From positions 245,025 through 269,861 of the forward strand of contig NW_019775579.1 in assembly GCF_001039355.2 (NCBI RefSeq): a stretch of DNA of 24,837 nucleotides, written 5' to 3'. Position 1 is the first letter of the stretch, and each line of letters begins with the position of its first letter. Both the position numbers and the translations under genes were made by a program. The notes under the pieces were generated by a model. That model ran no database searches. It saw nothing but the letters and a program-made list of their open reading frames with translations, and was not told where the DNA came from. Positions 1 to 8,531 of the stretch are shown piece after piece. The stretch is from Lingula anatina (taxonomy: Eukaryota > Brachiopoda > Lingulata > Lingulida > Lingulidae).

Positions 1-650
1 CTTTTTGATACATGTTGTACAGCATATCATTTTAAAGCATTTGAAACGGACTTTTTAGTGATATAGAAGACATATATTTTCTCTGCCACATGTATGGAAT
101 AGAGGCATAAGAAACCAAGTCAAAGAATCGACAATAAAAATGGCGATTTTCAGATACACCTCCACGACAAATTACCACAGGATATTTGTAAACAATATAA
201 TTACAGCAAACATTATACATCAGTTGAAAGCCAATTTTCTTCCGAACAAAACCACATCTATTAAACTTGGTGTTTTGGTATAATTTTGATTTATTCACTG
301 ACTAAATATGTATCTTCATCCTAAAAAAGTCGGAAGATTCAAAATCTGAAATTCAGCCGCGGCTCAATTTATTAATTTTGAGTAACAACTTAAGTGCTTT
401 ATATCGCCAAAAAGCTTATTAACTTGGCTTTCTCACAACACTTATAGTTATTTCACGTGCTTTAAAAAATGTTAGTTTTCGTTTTAATTTAAAAATTCGG
501 ACACCCTGCCAAACTTCCAATGTTGCCATTACGCGATCGACAGAAACGTATTATTCTCAACTAAATCATTGATTTTAGGCAACTAACCTGAAAAATCCGA
601 AAGGTTAACCTTTCTCGCCTATAATAATAGATCCATGGTTTAATAATTTT
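1..650. other. Gene-free AT-rich sequence
   Basis: No coding region with a recognisable domain or plausible exon structure is visible on either strand. The short open frames here are low-complexity chance frames without splice or family support. The sequence is AT-rich and unique-looking, with no obvious tandem array. Confidence 0.6.
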
Positions 651-800
651 ACTTGCTGTCAAAAATATCCAACAATAAACACGAGTATAAAATTTCAGCA
701 GACAACACTTTCTCCCCGACTTTTCACCAAATGCGCATGCGTACAACTTTTCGGAGCGACTTACAACAGGTCGGAGGCAGTTGTAAATTTACGTGCATAT

Positions 801-908
801 TTACAAGAGTTTGTAACTTACAAACCTTCGAGAATACCAACTTACAAGAACGATCGGACTTACGTGAAAAGTTACAAGAATTTGTAAGTTACAACCTTTC
901 GAGAATAC
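801..908. repeat. Pair of ~37 bp direct repeats, probably a decayed transposon end
   Basis: A motif running TTACAAGA-R-TTTGTAA-S-TTACAA and ending CTTTCGAGAATAC (CCTTCGAGAATAC in the first copy) occurs at about 801-837 and again at 872-908, roughly 71 bases apart. Each copy also contains the near-palindrome TTACAA...TTGTAA. A further TTACAA lies upstream near 760 and another near 842. I infer the remnant of a short non-autonomous DNA transposon. I could not define its ends or a target-site duplication. Confidence 0.45.
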
Positions 909-1614
909 GGCCCCAGATCATCTTGACAGCTCCAACAAAAATGGAAATAAAAATCCTTCCCGTGCTCACCTATATCGACTGTTTCCGGGAATGGGCCAGC
1001 ATGGCAACGCACATAACAAATCAATAAGTTCAGAGCAATGGCAGCGCATAGAAACTTTTTACTTCCCGGACTCTTCGAGACATCCGCCATCATGAAGTAT
1101 GCCGGTAAGGTTAGGTGAACGTTAGCCGTCCCCTTGCAGCTGATAAGATTGTTTGAGGACGTCAAAACTAGGGCATAACAGAAGTCACGTGTAAAGTGGA
1201 TTGACTCATACTCCGTGCATTTGCCGCCTATAATCCGTTTAATTTGAAATCGATATGTTCAGATAAACTTCGTGGAACTGCAGCATGACGTACAACTTAA
1301 ACGTAGATCAAACTTCACCTGCCCACATGGAGGGCGGCTACTTTATAAGCGAGCATCAAACAGTTTAATGTTTATATTTCTTTTCCCTGTTTTAAAAACG
1401 AGTCAATAGTAATTTTTTACTGTTCTAAATCTTTGTTTTGACAGTAAAATGATGGTATACAATGGATGTTGCTACCAACTTGAGCCACCACATGCTCAGA
1501 TACAGCTAGACTTACAAATGAAATGATTGTGTGTGATCATTTATTCAGTTTATAAGCGAAATAAGGCGTGCATTTAGAGAGTGCTGATGTATGAAAAGTT
1601 GTGTGATATTGACA
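909..1614. other. Gene-free stretch before the retrotransposon region
   Basis: Open frames here overlap on opposite strands, lack domain motifs and have no convincing splice framework. No repeat or RNA gene is seen. The stretch ends where the duplicated block begins, at 1615. Confidence 0.5.
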
Positions 1615-3123
1615 TAAACATGTGACAAATGTACCCTTTCCTAATTTCTTTAAAATGAATTGGATGTTATAAAGTGGTGCAAGTCGCACACAACTATGTA
1701 CATGTAAATAAATGATGATAATAAATGAGAAATTGTTAACTATTAACTATGCTTCTTTTTTGTGAATTTATCCACGTTTTCGTTCAATGTGAAGTCATAT
1801 AGACTCCCAGCGATTTCTATGCTTGGACGAATTTATTATCAGTTATGTAAATCTTGGGCTTAGGGATATCTTTATCATTAAAATGGGTTAAATCTTAACC
1901 ACACCGTATCTATTATTGTCCTCTTGTCACTTGTCAGATAAATGGTAAAAAAATCAGCGTATGCGTGTCGATAATGATGTCACTTGCAATTAAATTTACC
2001 GGTAAAAAGGGACGTATGCAAATTATTTTTGTAACGGCATTCGGGTTAAGTGGGTTGATAAGTTAGGATATGTTTCATAGATATTGCAGACATTAACATC
2101 GTCATGTTAGAAGGTAATGCTGCCACATAAAAATACATCATGGCGTATTGGTTGATTTTATCTGATGACGGACGTAACGGCAGTATTTTAGAGGTGAAGA
2201 CTGTATTATCAATTTGAACAGATCTCTCTCAGCTGAACAGCTTTTAAAACCACTGCCTATGTTATCAGAACAAAATTAAGAACCACAATCCACAATGATA
2301 TTATAAGCTTTGATTGGGATACCGTTTTCCAATCTCAAAATAATATACACGAAATGACTAGAAATTTTACTGAAATATTACTCCTTATCCTTAAGAAGCA
2401 TATTCCGCAAAAAGTAAGAAGTATTAAAACGAATGATAAACCTTGGTTTTCTGATAGACTAAAACATGAAATAAATAAAAAAAAGAAACTTTATGCTAAA
2501 ATGAAAACCACACCTACTCCGGGCAATATACTGTGTTATGATACTCAGTCTGTGCTGGTTAAGGAACTTATAAGGGATACGAAGGAATCCTACTTTAACA
2601 GTTTAATTGAAAGCCTTGATGAAAAACCTGGCAATGGTCGAAAATTATTTTGGCCGACTATTAAAAGCCTTATGGATTCAAAATACATTACGTCAATTCC
2701 AACCCTTTTAAACCATAAGACTGGTCAAATTGCGATCACAGATTCAGAAAAGGCCAAAGTTTTTCTAGATTATTTTTCAGAAAGGTACCATTCCGATGTA
2801 GTGACATCCACAGCATTAGTTAACTTCCCTGATAAAACAAATGCAATTTTGTCAGAAATTGATTTCAATGACACTGAGATCAAAGTAATAATCGATGATA
2901 TGGATGCATCTAAGGCAAGTGGTCCGGACTCGGTGACGATAAAAATGTTAAAACTAAGCAAAGATGTTGTTGTGAAACCATTATGTATTTTATTTAATTA
3001 TATTATTCAATCTAACACCTACCCTGACCTGTGGAAAATGGCGTTTATTTGCCCGATTTATAAGAAAGGTGACAGAAGTTGCATAGATAACTATAGACCA
3101 GTGTCACTTTTGAGCGTCTTATC
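1615..3123 (+). repeat. First copy of a 1.5 kb duplicated block (allele without the insertion)
   Basis: This block is repeated almost base for base at 3125 onward, starting with the same TAAACATGTGACAAATG. It breaks off at the lone N at 3124, in the middle of the reverse-transcriptase frame. The second copy continues past that point and carries an extra ~340 bases after the shared TATTAA near 1746. The differences are scattered single bases, one A-run length change and the insertion. Two haplotypes placed end to end across a one-base gap fit better than an old tandem duplication. Confidence 0.8.
2290..3123 (+). mobile_element. Non-LTR retrotransposon reverse transcriptase, 5' half, copy 1
   Basis: The frame is open from about 2237, after a TGA, to the N at 3124. 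It encodes the linker and first part of a LINE reverse transcriptase. Seen in order are FDWDTVF, a basic stretch with PWFSDRLKHEI (the usual PW near the start of the RT region), the ASGPDSVTIKMLK motif (family A-x-G-P-D), LWKMAFICPIYKKGD and NYRPVSLLSVL. These are RT fingers/palm motifs of Jockey/CR1-type elements. No endonuclease domain is visible upstream. Unlike copy 2, this copy has eight As at the A-run around 2477-2484, so the frame stays intact. It stops only because the sequence is interrupted. I do not assign a clade. Confidence 0.85.
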
Positions 3124-3124
3124 N
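3124..3124. other. Single N joining duplicated sequence
   Basis: One ambiguous base separates the end of the first retrotransposon half from a restart of the same upstream sequence. It is most simply read as a nominal gap between contigs that overlap. Confidence 0.8.
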
Positions 3125-3256
3125 TAAACATGTGACAAATGTACCCTTTCCTAATTTCTTCAAAATGAATTGGATGTTATAAAGTGGCGCAAGTCGCACA
3201 CAACTATGTACATGTAAATAAATGATGATAATAAATGAGAAATTGTTAACTATTAA

Positions 3257-3595
3257 AGCAATAATAACTCTTCGTTTCGGCCAAAAAATGAATTTTCCTG
3301 GAGTAAACAACAATTTTCCCATACTTACCAATGGTTAATGAATCCATTTTTACATTCAAAGTTAGTCCCTGGTTTTTTTCTAAAAAGTTTGGTTTTTTGT
3401 TAAAATCTCTTAAGAGATTTTAACAGAGTATAGACATCAATGGAGGTCACGTGGTCTAAAGACAAGTTCAGATATCAGAATAAAAGCTATAACTGCTGTT
3501 TTTGTGGTAAAACAGAATATATTATATTTCTATGAGTTATTCACAAGGTTTTTATTGTGAAATATAGATCTCATATGAAGAGTTATTATCCCTTT
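3257..3595. mobile_element. TTAA-flanked non-autonomous DNA transposon (piggyBac-like MITE)
   Basis: Copy 1 has a single TTAA here (TATTAACTATGC). In copy 2 the TTAA occurs on both sides of about 340 extra bases. The ends are inverted repeats: the left reads AGCAATAATAACTCTTC and the right, on the other strand, AGGGATAATAACTCTTC. Duplication of TTAA with short terminal inverted repeats is the hallmark of piggyBac-superfamily insertions. It is too short to encode a transposase and no coding frame is seen. A perfect 26-base palindrome lies in the middle at 3399-3424. The empty site in copy 1 gives precise element boundaries. Confidence 0.85.
3399..3424. repeat. Perfect 26-bp palindrome inside the TTAA element
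   Basis: The sequence GTTAAAATCTCTT is followed directly by its exact reverse complement, with no spacer. It sits near the centre of the insertion. Confidence 0.9.
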
Positions 3596-4151
3596 AACTA
3601 TGCTTCTTTTTTGTGAATTTATCTACGTTTTCGTTCAATGTGAAGTCATATAGACTCCCAGCGATTTCTATGCTTAGACGAATTTATTATCAGTTATGTA
3701 AATCTGGGGCTTAGGGATATCTTTATCATTAAAATGGGTTAAATCTTAACCACACCGTATCTATTATTGTCCTCTTGTCACTTGTCAGATAAATGGTAAA
3801 AAAAATCAGCGTATGCGTGTCGATAATGATGTCACTTGCAATTAAATTTACCGGTAAAAAGGGACGTATGCAAATTATTTTCGTAACGGCATTCGGGTTA
3901 AGTGGGTTGATAAGTTAGGATATGTTTCATAGATATTGCAGACATTAACATCGTCATGTTAGAAGGTAATGCTGCCACATAAAAACACATCATGGCGTAT
4001 TGGTTGATTTTATCTGATGACGGACGAAACGGCAGTATTTTAGAGGTGAAGACTGTAATATCAATTTGAACAGATCTCTCTCAGCTGAACAGCTTTTAAA
4101 ACCACCGCCTATGTTATCAGAACAAAATTAAGAACCACAATCCACAATGAT

Positions 4152-5004
4152 ATGATAAGCTTTGATTGGGATACCGTTTTCCAATCTCAAAATAATATAC
4201 ACGAAATGACTAGAAATTTTACTGAAAGATTACTCCTTATCTTTAAGAAGCATATTCCGCAAAAAGTAAGAAGTATTAAAACGAATGATAAACCTTGGTT
4301 CTCTGATAGACTAAAACATGAAATAAATAAAAAAAAAGAAACTTTATGCTAAAATGAAAACCACTCCTACTCCGGGCAATATACTGTGTTATGATACTCA
4401 GTCTGTGCAGGTTAAGGAACTTATAAGGGATACGAATGAATCCTACTTTAACAGTTTAATTGAAAGCCTTGATGAAAAACCTGGCAATGGTCGAAAATTA
4501 TTTTGGCCGACTATTAAAAGCCTTATGGATTCAAAATACATTACGTCAATTCCAACCCTTTTAAACCATAAGACTGGTCAAATTGCGATCACAGATTCAG
4601 AAAAGGCCAAAGTTTTTCTAGATTATTTTTCAGAAAGGTACCATTCCGATGTAGTGACATCCACAGCATTAGTTAACTTCCCTGATAAAACAAATGCAAT
4701 TTTGTCAGAAATTGATTTCAATGACACTGAGATCAAAGTAATAATCGATGATATGGATGCATCTAAGGCAAGTGGTCCGGACTCGGTGACGATAAAAATG
4801 TTAAAACTAAGCAAAGACGTTGTTGTGAAACCATTATGTATTTTATTTAATTATATTATTCAATCTAACACCTACCCTGACCTGTGGAAAATGGCGTTTA
4901 TTTGCCCGATTTATAAGAAAGGTGACAGAAGTTGCATAGATAACTATAGACCAGTGTCACTTTTGAGCGTCTTATCAAATATTTTGGAAAAACATTATTT
5001 ATAA
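4152..5004 (+). pseudogene. Reverse transcriptase, N-terminal part, frameshifted
   Basis: This part runs as two overlapping-frame pieces. The first ends at TAA 4350-4352, after the nine-A run turns KKKKL into KKKETLC. The second is open from 4354 to 5004 and includes the A-S-G-P-D motif and NYRPVSLLSVLSNILEK. It is nearly identical to the intact frame in copy 1, so the A-run difference is either a real allelic frameshift or a sequencing error in a homopolymer. Confidence 0.8.
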
Positions 5005-5059
5005 AAGGATGATTAATCATGTCCTTAATAATAACTTATTGTTTGAAAAATAATCTGGG

Positions 5060-5508
5060 TTTCTTAAGGGTCATAGCACTGAACACCGATTACTGGCAAT
5101 TCAAAATTTGATTAGATCTAATTTTAGAAAGTGCCGAGATGTAAAAGGAATATTTCTTGATATTTCAGCCGCTTTTGATAAAGTTCCGCATAGTTTATTA
5201 CTATACAAGCTGTCAGCCTATGGTATTAAAGGTAACCTACTGTCACTATTATCCTCTTATTTGAGCGATTGAAAAGTCAAAGTCCGTATTAACAGTACGC
5301 TATCTGAATCTTCCAAAGAATCTTATATCAACACTAGTGTTCCACAAGGCAGCATTCTCGGTCCTCTACTCTTTCTCCTATATATAAATGATCTAGCAGA
5401 CAACCTTTCATCAGATTGTTTTCTATATGCTGATGACACGTCTATTTTTCAATCTTCTCTTCCTTCTGACAGCCAGTTGCACGATGCACTTCAATCTGAT
5501 CTCTCAAC
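5060..5508 (+). pseudogene. Reverse transcriptase palm with YADD, interrupted
   Basis: One frame reads from FLKGHSTEHRLLAIQNL through the motif A segment, an in-frame TGA near 5270 (after SSYLSD), then the motif B region and LYADDTSIFQSS, to a stop near 5508. Both catalytic aspartates of YADD are present. The block lies between the frame changes described for the whole element. Confidence 0.8.
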
Positions 5509-5940
5509 TTGAAGCTTGAGGAATGGTCTTCCAGGTGGAAACTGGAGTTAAAACCTGATAAGAGTTGTGAGGTTATATTCTCTACCAAGGTTACAGCAAA
5601 TAAATATAGAAATCTAATATTATGTGATTTAACGATACCCCGGAAATCATTCCACAAACATCCCGGATTCGTACTAGATTCAAAACTGTCTTGTGCCGAG
5701 CATATAAGTTATTTAGCTACTAAGGCCCAAAAGGTCCTGAATCCTCTCAAGTCCCTGTCCCATAGGCTCAGATCTAGGCACTTGAATATACTATACAACG
5801 CTTACGTTCTGTCTCTGCTTGATTACTGCGACATCCTCTATCACTCAGCAATTAAAAGGAATCTTTCTAAACTATCTTCTATTCACTATCAAGCTGGTCT
5901 GCTTGTTTTGGGTGCTCTGCCCGGTTCGAACACAATTTAA
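5509..5940 (+). pseudogene. Reverse transcriptase thumb/connection region
   Basis: The frame continues the RT with LEEWSSRWKLELKPDKSCEV, the conserved W...W...(N/K)..K..V signature that follows YADD in Jockey/CR1-like LINEs. It then runs through HISYLATKAQKVLNPLK and ILYNAYVLSLLDYCDILYHS, which are typical of the post-RT segment. It ends in a TAA at 5938-5940, and matching sequence resumes in the same or a nearby frame at 5950. Confidence 0.8.
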
Positions 5941-5952
5941 GTACTTACAGAG

Positions 5953-6219
5953 TTGAAGTGGGCTACTCTGGAAAACCGTAGGCTAATGCATGCAAAAAAG
6001 GTTATGTCCACTATCCATCACAGCATGGCTCCTACATATATTCTTAAAGATTTCCTGTCTTTTAAAAATCCAATAACACCGCAAACAAGAGAGTCCTCGT
6101 ACAGAGATTACATTATCCCAGCTAAGTTTACATTCCAGGGTCATGAATACTTACTCGTGTCTTCATGGAATAGTCTCAGTCTCGAACAAAAGTACACCCC
6201 AAATATCGCGTTACTTTAA
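5953..6219 (+). pseudogene. LINE ORF2 C-terminal region, upstream fragment
   Basis: The fragment begins LKWATLENRRLMHAKKVM and continues to a WNSLSLEQKYTP stretch, a usual C-terminal segment of these proteins (W-N-x-L). It stops at TAA 6217-6219. The following ~100 bases shift frame before the zinc knuckle. Confidence 0.7.
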
Positions 6220-6323
6220 GCATTATCTGAAATCCGAACTCTTTTTCTGGTTCGTTATCTACCACCACCCTAAAGTTAGAAAGAAAGAATGAAAAATATC
6301 TAAACCGCGCGCGTGTAGATCTA

Positions 6324-6614
6324 TTGTTCAAATCCCAATTATATAACCATAACTGGAACTCGGTAAATTCTCCGAACTGCTCTTGTGGGAAACCTGAGAC
6401 TATACGCCACTTTTTCTTCCAGTGCCCACTGAGGCAATTGAAGTATCGTGATTTCCATTGGTCTATTCAGAATGTCCTGGGTGCTAACAATACATACTTT
6501 AGAACGCAGCTTGACAAGATTTCTTTGTTTCTACACGGCCATAAAACTTTAACAAATGGACAGAACGATAAAATCCTCGATATTGTCTCGACGTTCTTAA
6601 TTGATAATGCTTAA
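6324..6614 (+). pseudogene. LINE ORF2 C-terminal zinc-knuckle fragment
   Basis: The fragment has the pattern C-x-C-G-x3-E-T-x2-H-F-F-x2-C-P, the C-terminal CCHC-type motif found in many non-LTR retrotransposon ORF2 proteins. It is preceded by LYNHNW. It ends in a natural-looking stop at 6612-6614, and the following AT-rich sequence looks like the element's 3' untranslated region. Confidence 0.75.
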
Positions 6615-6818
6615 TTGCTTTTCATAAGTTCACCTTCCCGACCCTCCTTCTCCTGATCAACTAATATATCACTTCCCGCATATATCGCCCCGTGCCTATG
6701 CCCCCTTCCCTGTTGCTCTCCTTTACAACAATGAGTACTAATTAGTGTTATCACAATTATTATCATTACTTCTATATAATCATAATTAATTCATTTTGTT
6801 TCTATGAATTATATTAAC

Positions 6819-6857
6819 GCAGGCGAGCACATAATGCTGTGGCGACGTGCCGCCTGC
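6819..6857 (+). other. Stem-loop in the presumed LINE 3' UTR
   Basis: GCAGGCG at 6819-6825 pairs with CGCCTGC at 6851-6857. After a one-base bulge, GCAC (6827-6830) pairs with GTGC (6847-6850), leaving a 16-base loop. It stands out as GC-rich within AT-rich surroundings, about 200 bases after the ORF2 stop and shortly before the AAATAAAT near 6893. Several LINE reverse transcriptases recognise a 3' stem-loop, and that role here is inferred. Confidence 0.5.
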
Positions 6858-6930
6858 TTTGAATGTATTTATTATGTATATCTTTATTGTAGAAATAAAT
6901 CTGTTAAAGAAAAACACAATCCAGAGCCAG

Positions 6931-7480
6931 GGAATTTTCTTGAAAGGCTTATTACCAGTGAGAAGGCGAAATAATGACTTTGATCAATCGAACATCATTT
7001 TTAGAGGATCATTTATGTATCTTCCAACCGAACAAATATGAAACCAAACACTGGCACTTGATTGTAGGTCACACCCTTGTCATATTTTCCTTTACTTTTA
7101 AAGCATGTCTTCGTTACCTCAGATTTTCTTACATTTTTGAAAATGATCCGTTCAATATTTGCGCCCTAGGTCATATATAGTGAATCTATTAAGAGTAGGC
7201 GGCCATTTTCCTTTAAATTTGTTTTGCTCTTTTTCAACTTAAGATTGACGTTTTCGTTGGGCATCCCTCCTCAATAGCAAGCACAGGGGACGACATGTTG
7301 TCTTCACTAAAGAAATGTTGATAGCTGGCGTACACTTCATACAACAACAAAATGCATCCATCTCAGCTTATTGAGACCAGTGGATACCAGCATATCTGAC
7401 TCAGCGATTTCGGCGTCATCTTGCTTTGTAGTTGTCTACATCACTCAGCCTTTGATCGCACTTTGATTAATACCATAGAA
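6931..7480. other. Gene-free stretch between retrotransposon and EF-hand gene
   Basis: Two overlapping short open frames occur, but neither shows a domain or splice support. No repeat is recognised. The likely promoter of the next gene lies at the right edge. Confidence 0.5.
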
Positions 7481-7488
7481 TATAAAAG
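7481..7488 (+). promoter_or_regulatory. Candidate TATA box of the EF-hand gene
   Basis: A perfect TATAAAAG lies about 37 bases before an initiator-like TCAGTT (A at 7518). A strong GTAAGT splice donor follows at 7688, and the coding part starts just after an acceptor at 8013. The set fits a TATA promoter with an untranslated first exon, but no transcript evidence is available here. Confidence 0.4.
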
Positions 7489-7517
7489 CATGTCAGTCCC
7501 ATATGATTCTGTGTCTC

Positions 7518-7687
7518 AGTTATTATATTTTTACATTCAATCTGGATTCATTGGTCCTAGAATGAAATCATTATTTACATAATGTAGTGCCATGTACCGT
7601 AGTGGTGTTTAACCATTCGCGTCTTGTCCAATCGATCAGAAAAAGAGCAACATCCCGTAGTTTAAAATTGTGCTTTCATAGTGACTG
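7518..7687 (+). other. Possible untranslated first exon of the EF-hand gene
   Basis: This segment runs from the initiator-like site to CTG|GTAAGT at 7688. The next acceptor in the right place is TTCCAG ending at 8013, three bases before the ATG at 8017. The 5' end is a guess. Confidence 0.35.
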
Positions 7688-8016
7688 GTAAGTAATTTAC
7701 AGCTGGTGGGACGTCATAAAAAGTCTTTGATGATGTGAATGATTATTGAGAGGATGGTTTTTAACGTTCGTTTTAAAATACAGGCAAACGATGTATTCCA
7801 TTGACGAAAGAAACTTTGACTTGGATAAGTTGACTGAATAGCATGTTGCAATGAGTAACTAGACGTAAGGTTGAGAAAATGTGCTATACGTCAAATTTTC
7901 ATTTTCAGACGTCATCCTCTGCGATGTAAAGGAAAAACAGATGGCAAATACCACTTGGTATTCTTTATCTTGATATTTAAAAATGAATATTTTGCATAAT
8001 ATCACAATTCCAGGAC

Positions 8017-8139
8017 ATGAGCCTCCTGATTGCGGCAACACTCACTGCTGTCTGCTATGTCTCCATGGCCAGTAATGTAAAACAAACCCTGTCAGATGGC
8101 TGTCACTCTGATGACGACCTTGGTTTGGACTGCTGCGCT
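8017..8139 (+). CDS. EF-hand gene coding exon 1 (signal peptide)
   Basis: It starts at the ATG three bases after an acceptor-like TTCCAG, and ends GCT|GTACGT in phase 0. It encodes the hydrophobic signal peptide and the first three mature cysteines, including the CC pair. Confidence 0.8.
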
Positions 8140-8490
8140 GTACGTTACATAAATAACCTTTTTATTTTCTTTTATTAACCTTATCAATACTGCTTATACG
8201 TTAAGTTCTTTTTGTTATTGCTGTTGGTTGTCTGTTTGCTTTTTGGCCTAATTAAGGAAGGGTATTTTACCAACCAACAATGTGTCAAGCTTGGTTTCCT
8301 TATGGTCACCAGGTGATGAATATGCTGCCTTTTCTTTCGTTTTAGGCAACGCTCTGGTGTGACTACAGTGGTCTTATACCTCGTGACCGGGGTGATTGTA
8401 GTTGTGCCGAAGGCTGTACAGCCGGCCGCGACACCACCACAGGGATATCTGTAAGTGATTGTGCAGGAACCTTGCTTAGGTAAATATTGC

Positions 8491-8531
<41 letters not shown>

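Larger units (their letters stand above)
3125..4976 (+). repeat. Second copy of the duplicated block (allele with the insertion)
   Basis: It matches 1615-3123 with scattered substitutions, plus the insertion at about 3257-3595 and one extra A in the A-run near 4330. After 4976 the retrotransposon continues with sequence that copy 1 lacks because of the N. Confidence 0.8.
4110..6930 (+). mobile_element. Broken non-LTR retrotransposon (LINE), reverse transcriptase to 3' end, copy 2
   Basis: A reverse transcriptase is spread over several frames. In order are the FDWDTVF/PWFSDRL region, ASGPDS, NYRPVSLLSVLSN, a D-I-S-A-A-F-D-K-V segment near 5160-5185 (RT motif A), SVPQGSILGPLLFLLYINDL near 5335-5395 (motif B), and the catalytic YADD at 5426-5437 followed by TSIFQ. 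After these come the thumb region and a C-terminal zinc knuckle of the form CSCGKPETIRHFFFQCP near 6375-6425, ending at a TAA at 6612-6614. Breaks seen: a nine-A run causing a frameshift and TAA at 4350-4352, a frame change with stop near 5000, TAA near 5050, TGA near 5270, a frame change near 5508, TAA at 5938, and a frame change near 6217. The endonuclease is not visible. The element is dead at this locus. Confidence 0.88.

Noticed and set aside
872-1165. Minus-strand frame of 97 codons
   Set aside because: It is low in support, overlaps repeat sequence, and has no domain or flanking exon.
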